This document shows, piece after piece, positions 7,174-13,814 of a DNA stretch of 13,814 nucleotides; positions within the stretch are counted from its first letter, which is position 1, and the number at the start of each line of letters is the position of its first letter. The notes below the pieces were generated by a model. It searched no databases. It worked only from the letters and a program-made list of their open reading frames with translations, and was not told where the DNA came from. The position numbers were made by a program, and so were the translations under genes. The DNA lies in assembly GCF_002632615.1 (NCBI RefSeq), contig NZ_NITZ01000042.1, forward strand, positions 1-13,814, given 5' to 3'. The stretch comes from Xenorhabdus miraniensis. GTDB taxonomy: Bacteria; Pseudomonadota; Gammaproteobacteria; Enterobacterales; Enterobacteriaceae.

Positions 7174-7959
7174 ATGTTCTTAAGAAAGATTCCTAAGCTT
7201 TTACATCAACCAGGGTTCATTTGTTTATGTGCATTAACTAGTCGTATATTTAAACATTTACAAATAAATATCGGACAATGGATTAGTTTAATTATTTTTC
7301 CATTGATATTTTGGGGATTGTTTTATTTAATTATGAGTAAGATCATGTTTCATGATGGATTTGATTATACTCAAATGTTACCTGCTTCTATTATTATTCA
7401 GGCTATCATATTCAGTGCCATGGCAAATGCTTCTGCGATAGCAAAAGATCACCAATCTGGCTTGTATCAAAGATTTAAAACGATGTCAATAAGCCCAATT
7501 TCTATCATATTTTCTCGAGTATTTAGTGATATGATTAAAGGTATTATTGCTATTATCGTACTCACTTTTATCGGGTGGGTAAGTGGTATGCATTTTTACT
7601 CAGGATGGTATTCAATATTACTTTTTACTCTGATACCACTTCTATTCCTGATCACTGTGAATCTTGGAATGGGAATTATCGGTCACTGGTTAAAGATACA
7701 AGAATCTACATCAGCCATCGTCTCTATAATATATGCTCCATTGATGATGATTTCAACCGCATTTTCCCCTCTTAAGTCTTTTCCTGAATGGATACAACCG
7801 ATTGTTCATTACTCTCCAGTAACATCTGTTTTATCTGTGATGCGGTCAGTATTAAATGGTAAACCAAACATAGAGTTATATCTAATACCATTGATAATTT
7901 TATTAGTGTTAGTTATTATTTTTTCGGCTTTTCAATATCATATATTGAGAAGGAATTGA
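7174..7959 (+). CDS. ABC-2 type transporter permease (first subunit)
   Basis: About 261 residues from the ATG at 7174, which has GAGGAG six bases upstream. An adjacent ATG at 7171 and a GTG at 7123 are open in the same frame, but they sit too near or lack a ribosome site. Six hydrophobic segments are visible, starting with WISLIIFPLIFWGLFYLI and ending with IPLIILLVLVIIFSAF. The conserved ABC-2 segment FPEWIQPIVHYSPVTSVLSVM precedes the last helix, as in DrrB-type permeases. It follows the ATPase by about 56 bases and is separated from the next permease by two bases, so the three genes form a transport operon. It shares FPEWIQP with its neighbour, indicating a heterodimeric membrane domain. 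Confidence 0.9.
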   Translation: MFLRKIPKLLHQPGFICLCALTSRIFKHLQINIGQWISLIIFPLIFWGLFYLIMSKIMFHDGFDYTQMLPASIIIQAIIFSAMANASAIAKDHQSGLYQRFKTMSISPISIIFSRVFSDMIKGIIAIIVLTFIGWVSGMHFYSGWYSILLFTLIPLLFLITVNLGMGIIGHWLKIQESTSAIVSIIYAPLMMISTAFSPLKSFPEWIQPIVHYSPVTSVLSVMRSVLNGKPNIELYLIPLIILLVLVIIFSAFQYHILRRN

Positions 7960-7961
7960 CA

Positions 7962-8741
7962 ATGAATATATTGACGTTGTTGTTAGATAACACATTAACT
8001 CAAGCATTTCGTTATATATTGCGCTTTCTACGTAGACCACCTCTGTTGGTTTCTTCTATTATTTTTCCAAGTCTGCTACTTGTATTTTTCTATATGATGT
8101 TTGGCGGAGCGGTTTTGCGATATGAACAACAAGAATATATCCAACGGTTGTTACCTGGCATTTTGGTTTCCAGCGCTCTGCTTGGTTCGATACCTACTGC
8201 GGTGAGTTTACAAACTGAAATAAATATAGTGATATTTCAAAGGATTAGTTCCATGCCCATTTTATGGATGAGTATGCCCCTTGGGATTGTTTTTTACGAA
8301 GTTACCAGGGTGCTTATTTCATCAATCTTTTTGATTCTTATAGGCTTGATACTAGGTTTCTCATTTAAGATAGCACCCTTGTCGCTCACTAGTTTTATGA
8401 TTACGCTGATATTTGTTCCATTAACATTAAGTTGGTTCAGTTTAATCATTGCAATGATAAATAATAGCCCAGAGCTTCTTACCGTCTTATTGAATATGCT
8501 TTTTTTGTTCTCGATATTTGGGTCTCTAGGTATGGCGCCATTAAACGCATTCCCAGAGTGGATACAACCACTGATATCCCATAATCCAGTGTCTGTGTTT
8601 TCTGAAGCAATGCGGCTTACTGCATTAGGAAAAGAATATTCAGAGTCATTATTCACTGTAATTATTTATTCAGTCATATTTCTGAGCATTGCAGTACCGG
8701 TCACTTGTTATGTTTTTAATCGCAAGTTCAGGGCTGCCTAG
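7962..8741 (+). CDS. ABC-2 type transporter permease (second subunit)
   Basis: A 259-residue protein from ATG 7962 with GAAGGA seven bases upstream; a TTG at 7956 overlaps the previous stop and is less likely. Six membrane segments are visible, from SSIIFPSLLLVFFYMMF to VIIYSVIFLSIAVPVTCYVF. The ABC-2 signature APLNAFPEWIQPLISHNPVS before the last helix is intact. It is a diverged paralogue of the preceding permease, so the exporter is probably one ATPase dimer plus a DrrB/DrrC-like pair. The gene ends about 40 bases before the hydrolase gene. Confidence 0.9.
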   Translation: MNILTLLLDNTLTQAFRYILRFLRRPPLLVSSIIFPSLLLVFFYMMFGGAVLRYEQQEYIQRLLPGILVSSALLGSIPTAVSLQTEINIVIFQRISSMPILWMSMPLGIVFYEVTRVLISSIFLILIGLILGFSFKIAPLSLTSFMITLIFVPLTLSWFSLIIAMINNSPELLTVLLNMLFLFSIFGSLGMAPLNAFPEWIQPLISHNPVSVFSEAMRLTALGKEYSESLFTVIIYSVIFLSIAVPVTCYVFNRKFRAA

Positions 8742-8782
8742 CTTATTTGGAATTTCAACGAATCATTAAGTGGTAGTAAGTG

Positions 8783-9763
8783 ATGGATAAATCGACACAT
8801 TGGCTTTTAGATGCTCAATTAGCAAGAGTTGCAAATATGATGCCGATCATAGATCTTGCAGATTATCAAAAAGCAAGAGCTATGATTGAAAAATTCAGAC
8901 AATTTATTGGTAAAGTTGAAAAAGATAATCGCGTTGTTATTTCGGAATATTTTATTGAGAGGTCAAAAGAGGATTCCGTATTACGTGTCAGAGTCTATTC
9001 ACCAGCCGGAAAACCAAATGAGAAGATGCCATGTTTGATCTATATGCATGGTGGAGGATTTGTACTTGGAGATCTGGAAGTGGAACATGCGCGATGCCAG
9101 CGTATGTCGATAGAATGTGAATGCGTCATCGTCTCAGTAGACTTTAGATTACCCCCTGAATATCCTTTTCCTCACGGGCTAAACGATTGTTACCTTGCGC
9201 TGACATGGGTGGCTAATTCTGCGCACAAAATTAATGTCGACTCAACTCGTATCGCTGTAGGTGGATGTAGCACTGGTGCAACCTTAGCAGCGTCACTCGC
9301 TTTAATGGCCCGGGATAATGATGGCCCCAACCTAATATTTCAATTCTTGCTCTATCCGGCTTTAGATGACCGCCTAAACACAGAATCTATGTCTGAATTT
9401 GAGAATATACCTGGAGGTGATCGAATTGCAGCAGAGAAAATGTGGAAATATTATCTCACTAATGTAGAAGGTGAACCCTCTTACTTAGCCGTACCTAATC
9501 GAGCCGATGACTTAACTCGTTTGCCTCATACTTATTTAATGACGAATGATATAGAAGTCTATCGTGACGAAGTCTTTTCCTATGCAAGTCGCTTACTAAA
9601 AGCTGGAGTTCCTACTGAATTTCACTGCTATTCAGGTACGTTTCATGCGTTTGAATATATGGTGCGTACCGCAGATATTTCAATAAAAGCTTTGGAACAG
9701 CAGATGTATGTTTTACGCCGAGCATTGCATTCGCAACCTATGGTTAACATGAGAGAAAAGTAG
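8783..9763 (+). CDS. HSL-family alpha/beta hydrolase with altered catalytic motifs
   Basis: A 326-residue protein from the ATG at 8783 (a GTG at 8780 is adjacent). The oxyanion-hole motif HGGGF is at 89-93, preceding a YxxH pattern typical of the hormone-sensitive lipase/Aes family. The nucleophile elbow is GCSTG (161-165, Ser163) instead of the usual GDSAG. The acid region reads TNDIEVYRDE, where Glu258 aligns with the family's catalytic Asp (DPLRDE), and the catalytic His is His288 in GTFHAFE. The enzyme could be a cluster esterase, a thioesterase-like release or editing enzyme, or a remover of a protecting ester; the substrate is unknown. It ends one base before the monooxygenase start, so these genes are co-transcribed. 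Confidence 0.8.
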   Translation: MDKSTHWLLDAQLARVANMMPIIDLADYQKARAMIEKFRQFIGKVEKDNRVVISEYFIERSKEDSVLRVRVYSPAGKPNEKMPCLIYMHGGGFVLGDLEVEHARCQRMSIECECVIVSVDFRLPPEYPFPHGLNDCYLALTWVANSAHKINVDSTRIAVGGCSTGATLAASLALMARDNDGPNLIFQFLLYPALDDRLNTESMSEFENIPGGDRIAAEKMWKYYLTNVEGEPSYLAVPNRADDLTRLPHTYLMTNDIEVYRDEVFSYASRLLKAGVPTEFHCYSGTFHAFEYMVRTADISIKALEQQMYVLRRALHSQPMVNMREK

Positions 9764-9764
9764 C

Positions 9765-10996
9765 ATGAATACTGTCGATGTATCTTCTCAACCGTTGTCT
9801 GTGATTGTTATTGGTGCAGGTCCTGTGGGGTTGGCATCAGCATTGGCTCTTAAAGCCTATGGTTTGAGTGTGCTGGTAATTGAAGCTGATGCTAAAGAAA
9901 AAACAAGACCAGGGAGCAGGGCTTTATTTTTACACCATGATTCGCTGAAATTGTTGGCACGCTTTCATCAACCATTGGCACAACGTTTTTTTGAAAAAGG
10001 ATTTGTATGGCAAGAACGGCAAACCTATTTTTCAGGAAAACTTGTATATTCACAAAAAATTCCGACTGAAAGATTAGAGGCAAAGGTTTTTCCTCCGTTT
10101 GTTAGTTTGCGCCAAAGCGAAACAGAAAAATTACTGCGTGAAGCATGTAATGAAACTGGAATTAATATTCTTTGGGAAGAACCTATACAGTCAGTCAATA
10201 CTGATAAACAAGGTGTTCGAATCGTCACTAGTAAAGCAACGTATTATTCAAAATATGCTCTTGGTGCTGATGGTGCATCCTCACAGACACGTAATTCATT
10301 AAATATTAAATTGGTTGGAGATTCATCACCAGGAACTCATATCGTTATTGATTTTATTTCGGAAAGTTCTCCCTATCAACAAAAACGAATCTTTCACTAT
10401 AAACATCCCCAATTAGAAGGGAGACATGTATTAGTTATCCCCTTTGCTGGAGGTTGGCAAGTGGATTTGCAATGTAAACCAGATGACGATGTTGATTGGA
10501 TGATAAGCCAAAAGGGTTAAGGTCTTGGTTATCAAATCTGGTTGAAGAACGTTTTTTATCTAATATAAATTGGGTTTCTACTTATCGCTTTAATCAAGTC
10601 GTCGCTGAATCTTTTGTTGATGAATATCGACGTGTTTTATTGGTTGGTGAAGCAGCGCATTTATTTCCACCTTATGGTGCCCGAGGACTTAATAGCGGTA
10701 TCGCAGATGCGGATGTGGCTGCTCAAGCTATCACATTGGCTACAGTCTCAACTTCTGAATCTCGGCGTAGAGGGTGTATTGATGATTTTGATCTTTCTCG
10801 CCGAACAGCAGCTATAGAAAATTGTCGCGCAGCAAAGCGAGCATTGAATGCTATTCGGACTCCTAGGCTAATTGATAAAGCAAAACTTATTGCTGCTTTG
10901 CTCCTGAGTAATGTTTATAAACCATCAGCTCGTTGGCTTGATGCTGCACCATATGGACCTGCACTCACTCAAAAAAGATTTCCAACTCGTTATTGA
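9765..10996 (+). pseudogene. FAD-dependent aromatic monooxygenase (UbiH/PHBH type), frameshifted
   Basis: Two overlapping frames together give about 410 residues, the normal size for this family. The first (9765-10520) has the FAD-binding GAGPVG (17-22) with a Glu at the end of the second strand, and the DG motif GADGASSQTR (~167-176). The second (real coding from about 10507 to 10996) holds the ribityl-binding motif LLVGEAAHLFPPYGARGLNSGIADA. The shift falls in CCAAAAGGG at about 10511-10519: one extra A would read SQKGLRSWL continuously, so one base is missing relative to a working gene. A single-base sequencing error or a -1 slip at AAAAG are alternatives. Uncorrected, the product stops before the FAD site is complete and cannot hydroxylate. 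The family hydroxylates or epoxidizes aromatic and polyketide-like substrates with NAD(P)H. Confidence 0.85.
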
Positions 10997-11013
10997 TGAA
11001 GGGCTAAATAAAC

Positions 11014-11706
11014 ATGAATAAATATCGAGAGGCAGTTGTGGAAGAGTTATTAGAACGTCATGAAAGTGTGGTACAGAACATTACCTTTTCATTGAACGGT
11101 ATGACTTGGGATTTGATGCCTGGTGTATATGCGCCACACTTGACGGGAGGTGCATTACTTTACCCGGATTGGCTGCAATTCAATCAAGAAACAAGATTTT
11201 GTGAGGTAGGTTGTGGGATGGGATATCTTTCCGTTTTGGTAGCACTTACTGGTTGTAAGCATGTCCTAGCGACAGATATATCATCCGTTGCAGTTGAAAA
11301 CACCTTACGCAATGTTAAGAGACACGGTGTCCAAGGACAAGTTGAAGTGATACAAAGTAATCTATTTAACGAAATTGAAACTGGTAGACAATTTGACATT
11401 ATTTTTTGGAATTCCAGTTTTGTGGATGGAATAGCACAGCGACCAGAATCAGAATTAAACTCGGCTATTTACGATTATGGATATGAAACGCATAAACGTT
11501 TTTTAACTGAAGCGTTTAATTATTTAGCTCCTATGGGAAAGGTTTTATTGGGATTTACTGATCTAGGGGATATCAATAAATTATATCGTGAGGCAAAGCG
11601 TTTGAATCGGCATGTTTCTATTTTACGTGCTGCTTATGTAGAGACTAAATTAGGTGGCTTAACTTATCAATTACTCGAAATAACAAAAAGGTTGAAAGAA
11701 AATTAA
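11014..11706 (+). CDS. Class I SAM-dependent methyltransferase
   Basis: A 230-residue protein from ATG 11014, ten bases after GAAGGG. SAM-binding motif I is EVGCGMGYL (64-72), the acidic residue ending strand 2 is in ATDIS (Asp88), and motif IV is IIFWNSSF (~129-136). NSSF occupies the position of the NPPY/NxPF motif of PrmC/HemK-like and N-methyltransferases. The tail has YDYGYETHKRFL and a strand-turn LAPMGKVLLGF, as in many small-molecule methyltransferases. The acceptor atom cannot be decided. It starts 17 bases after the monooxygenase, so it belongs to the operon, and a 143-base gap follows it. Confidence 0.85.
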   Translation: MNKYREAVVEELLERHESVVQNITFSLNGMTWDLMPGVYAPHLTGGALLYPDWLQFNQETRFCEVGCGMGYLSVLVALTGCKHVLATDISSVAVENTLRNVKRHGVQGQVEVIQSNLFNEIETGRQFDIIFWNSSFVDGIAQRPESELNSAIYDYGYETHKRFLTEAFNYLAPMGKVLLGFTDLGDINKLYREAKRLNRHVSILRAAYVETKLGGLTYQLLEITKRLKEN

Positions 11707-11861
11707 TTAATAAACAAGGTATTACCTATTTCCCAGTAACATAGCATTTCATGTTTATAAATCATTGTTGGTTGTTATTTTAATCAATTATTTTTCTAAA
11801 CCGTAAGTTGTGAGCGTTATTTAAATAATTAACTGAAAATTGGCGTCAAATGGAGATTTAT
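11707..11861. other. Gap before the carrier protein gene
   Basis: About 150 AT-rich bases with no coding signal. This is the longest break in the second half of the cluster, so a separate promoter for the carrier protein, methyltransferase and NRPS genes is possible. I see no convincing hairpin terminator or consensus promoter in it. Confidence 0.3.
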
Positions 11862-12137
11862 ATGAAAATCAATAACATTGAACTTACAGAATCAATCAAG
11901 ACATTGATTATTGAACTCAGCCCAATCGAAATACATGAGTTAAAGGGGGATGAGTGCTTAGTTGATCAGCTAGGATATCAATCTTTATCTATGGCAGAGT
12001 TAGCGTTTGCATTAGAAGACAAGTTTAAATTAGCCCCCATTGATAGAGCGACTGCTCAAAGAATTCAAACAGTGGACAACATCATTGCCTACATTGAAGA
12101 ACAAGTAAAACGGGAAGGAAATATTTATCATGATTGA
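11862..12137 (+). CDS. Stand-alone acyl carrier protein
   Basis: The ATG at 11862 has GGAG six bases upstream and is preferred over the ATG at 11850 that overlaps it. The 91-residue product is a four-helix carrier protein with LGYQSLSMAEL at 37-47. Ser41 is the expected attachment point for 4'-phosphopantetheine, but the residue before it is Gln instead of the usual Asp of DSL. The hydrophobic layout and the closing IQTVDNIIAYI helix match the family. It should hold an acyl or aryl intermediate for tailoring, most likely by the methyltransferase whose gene overlaps it by 8 bases. Carrier loading needs a ligase or adenylation enzyme not present in this window. Confidence 0.85.
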   Translation: MKINNIELTESIKTLIIELSPIEIHELKGDECLVDQLGYQSLSMAELAFALEDKFKLAPIDRATAQRIQTVDNIIAYIEEQVKREGNIYHD

Positions 12138-13170
12138 TTTAACTGAGAAAAAGGTTATCAATAAAATAGAAGTAATTAGTCGGTTTACTGAGCTTGCTGA
12201 TTACATTATTCCTTTCACTATCAGGTCTATTTCTGAATTAAAAGTTGCTGACTGTCTTGTGGATGGACCTAAATCAGTCGCAGAGATTGCTAAAAAAGTT
12301 GGTGCTAACGAGTTTGCTCTTTATCGAGCAATGCTGGCATTAGCTAGCAAAGGAATATTTGCAGAAACAGATGAACCTGGGATATTTGAGCAAACGGTGA
12401 TGTCTGAGTTATTAAGCACCCACTCTACGTTTTCGCTCCGAGATGGATACCGTATGCTTCATGCAGACATTAAAGCCTGGTCTCATTTTGATTATAGTTT
12501 GCGCACAGGGAAAGCTTGCTTCGATATAGTCCACGATCAAGCTTACTGGGACTTTTGTGCTTCTCATAAAGATTATAGTCTGATGTTTGACAACGCTATG
12601 GCGACGTTTACTCCACTGGAATATCGTGCAATTTTAGCCGCATATGATTTCTCTGGTATTGAAACTATTGTAGATATCGGTGGTGGAAATGGCCGATTAT
12701 TATCTCTCCTCCTTAAATCTTTACCGCATGTAAAGGGTAAACTGTTTGATCAACCCCATGTTGTTAATAAAGCTCATTTGATTCTGGAAAATGAAGGGGT
12801 TCTCTCTCGATGCGAAATCCACGGTGGCAGCTTTTTTGATGCCGTACCAGGAGATGGAGACCTTTATATTATTAAACGTGTGATTTACGATTGGGACGAC
12901 GAACAAGCAGCCAAAATCCTCTCAAATGTTGTTCAGGCAATGAATCCTAGCGGTAAAGTTGCTGTTATTGATCCTGTACTTATCCCTGGCAATAGTGCCG
13001 ATCTAGGTACCACTTATTCTCGTATCTACGATTTATTAATGATGGCCATGGTTTCAGGCCATGCGCGTAGCGAGGAGCAGTCTGCAATGTTGTTTGATAA
13101 GGCTGGTCTGAAATTGACACGTGTAATCCCTACAATGTTATTTCCCATTGTAGAGGGGATTAAGAAGTGA
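12130..13170 (+). CDS. O-methyltransferase-fold protein (methyltransf_2) lacking the catalytic His
   Basis: A 346-residue protein. The N-terminal winged-helix dimerization domain occupies residues ~15-110 and the C-terminal SAM-binding domain has DIGGGNG (182-188), FDQPHVV (~206-212) and GDGDLYIIKRVIYDWDD (241-257). In most homologues the last segment is K-x-VLHDWDD, and the His acts as the base that deprotonates the acceptor oxygen. Here it is Tyr253, so the protein may methylate another atom, use a different base, or catalyse an unrelated SAM-dependent step, as DnrK relatives show for this fold. R..E segments at 311-317 and the rest of the domain are intact. Its start overlaps the carrier protein stop by 8 bases, so translation is coupled and a carrier-bound substrate is plausible. 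Confidence 0.85.
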   Translation: MIDLTEKKVINKIEVISRFTELADYIIPFTIRSISELKVADCLVDGPKSVAEIAKKVGANEFALYRAMLALASKGIFAETDEPGIFEQTVMSELLSTHSTFSLRDGYRMLHADIKAWSHFDYSLRTGKACFDIVHDQAYWDFCASHKDYSLMFDNAMATFTPLEYRAILAAYDFSGIETIVDIGGGNGRLLSLLLKSLPHVKGKLFDQPHVVNKAHLILENEGVLSRCEIHGGSFFDAVPGDGDLYIIKRVIYDWDDEQAAKILSNVVQAMNPSGKVAVIDPVLIPGNSADLGTTYSRIYDLLMMAMVSGHARSEEQSAMLFDKAGLKLTRVIPTMLFPIVEGIKK

Positions 13171-13229
13171 AAATTTCCTCTTAATTACTTGTTTTACACT
13201 ATTAAAAACTATCACTTGGCGGTTAAATA

Positions 13230-13704
13230 ATGAACTATCTTGATGATGAATATTTTAAAGATCAAGCAACAAGTCCATCAGGAGAAACAACTATACTGCA
13301 CAAATATAGTCAAGAATGGATATTAATGCGTAGTGCAATGAATAATTATGCTTTACGATTCCGACGTCAATTTTATTCACTTGAAGAGTTAATAAGTGAT
13401 CTAGCGAACATCTTAGGGATTGATACTGAAGATATAGATCCAAGTGATAGTCTGATTGAATGGGGACTTGATTCAATCAGAACAATGGAATTGGCCAATA
13501 TTTGGCAAGCTAAAGGAATTACTGTCAAGTTTGCTGAACTTATTTCAGCGCCGTACCTTGATACTTGGCTTTCTATACTGAACCACGCTCCAATCATCCA
13601 GTTACCGAATGAATTGCCCTCTTCAGGAACAGGACCCTTTGCTTTGACTTCTGTGCAACATGCATATTGGATTGGTCGAGAAAACCATTTCCCCTTAGAT
13701 GGTG
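13230..13704 (+). pseudogene. NRPS (carrier domain then heterocyclization domain), truncated by IS insertion
   Basis: Coding starts at ATG 13230. After ~50 residues comes a carrier domain (~52-118) with LIEWGLDSIRTMELANIW (Ser82 pantetheinylation site). Then a short linker leads to ALTSVQHAYWIGRENHFPLDG (138-158), the C1 core of condensation domains of the cyclizing (Cy) kind in yersiniabactin- and pyochelin-like enzymes. Then the sequence changes abruptly to IS5 DNA; the frame continues ~35 codons to a TAA at 13809-13811, but these residues have no NRPS character. A megasynthase opening with a carrier and no adenylation domain is usually loaded in trans by an aryl- or acyl-AMP ligase. The Cy domain would form a thiazoline or oxazoline. 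The rest of the gene should lie beyond the element, outside the window. Confidence 0.85.
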
Positions 13705-13814
13705 TCGTCATAAAATATTTAACCAAAGAGCGAGACAACGAATCTGAACGGCAGCAAGAAATGAGGCACTCGTTTTGGCATAACGGGTCGCTATACCACG
13801 CCAACGTTTAAGAT
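13700..13814 (-). mobile_element. IS5-family element, right end with transposase C-terminus
   Basis: The minus strand from 13812 inward reads LKRWRGIATRYAKTSASFLA followed by AVQIRCLALWLNIL and a TGA at 13708-13710. R.W..IATRYAK....FLA..Q....ALW is the C-terminus of IS5-family (DDE) transposases. The transposase stop lies about eight bases from the likely element end (GGTGTCGTCATAAA...), which would be the terminal inverted repeat, at the point where NRPS similarity ends. The other end is outside the window. Confidence 0.8.

Noticed and set aside
10505..10522. Programmed -1 frameshift in the monooxygenase as the main explanation
   Set aside because: The site has only AAAAG, not a full X-XXY-YYZ heptamer with an obvious stimulatory structure, and this enzyme family is not known for frameshifting; a one-base deletion or sequencing error is simpler.
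13373..13804. 143-codon minus-strand open frame opposite the NRPS start
   Set aside because: It opposes clear carrier and Cy motifs and is out of frame with the IS5 transposase on the same strand.
13705..13811. Last ~35 residues of the NRPS open frame taken as native protein
   Set aside because: The same DNA encodes the IS5-family transposase C-terminus on the other strand, so this tail is read-through into the IS.

Overview
The window looks like an accessory region of a low-GC gammaproteobacterium. The mix of ISKra4, IS982, IS1111 and IS5 debris, a group II intron and a modular natural-product cluster fits Xenorhabdus or Photorhabdus best. That placement is an inference from gene content and base composition, not from a marker gene.

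Left part (about 1-1370): a short stretch without a gene, then two overlapping genes. The first encodes a lysozyme-like / transglycosylase-like protein and the second a small membrane protein, an arrangement that resembles a wall-degrading effector with its immunity protein. A 10-bp hairpin follows.

Middle (about 1370-4880): a graveyard of mobile elements. It holds the C-terminal third of an ISKra4-family transposase (minus strand), a decayed IS982-family transposase (plus strand) with an in-frame stop, a group II intron with its reverse transcriptase/maturase inserted inside that IS982 gene (joining the exons restores the IS982 reading frame exactly), and the C-terminal tail plus non-coding right end of an IS1111-type IS110-family element (minus strand). 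The intron's 3' end looks too short to hold a normal domain V. An orphan open frame of about 62 codons borders the IS1111 piece.

Right part (about 4880-13814): a plus-strand secondary-metabolite cluster that I cannot match to a known product. In order it encodes a ferritin-like diiron oxygenase, a DrrA-type ABC ATPase, two ABC-2 permeases, an HSL-family alpha/beta hydrolase with altered catalytic motifs, a UbiH/PHBH-type FAD monooxygenase broken by a one-base frameshift, a class I SAM methyltransferase, a stand-alone acyl carrier protein, an O-methyltransferase-fold protein with Tyr where the catalytic His normally sits, and the start of an NRPS (carrier domain followed by a heterocyclization-type condensation domain). 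The NRPS is cut after about 158 codons by an IS5-family element whose transposase C-terminus runs in on the minus strand from the window's end.

Working model (inference): an acyl or aryl group carried on a carrier protein is tailored by oxygenases and methyltransferases, condensed and cyclized by the NRPS, and exported by the ABC transporter. With a frameshifted monooxygenase and an IS in the NRPS, the cluster in this strain is probably inactive or altered.
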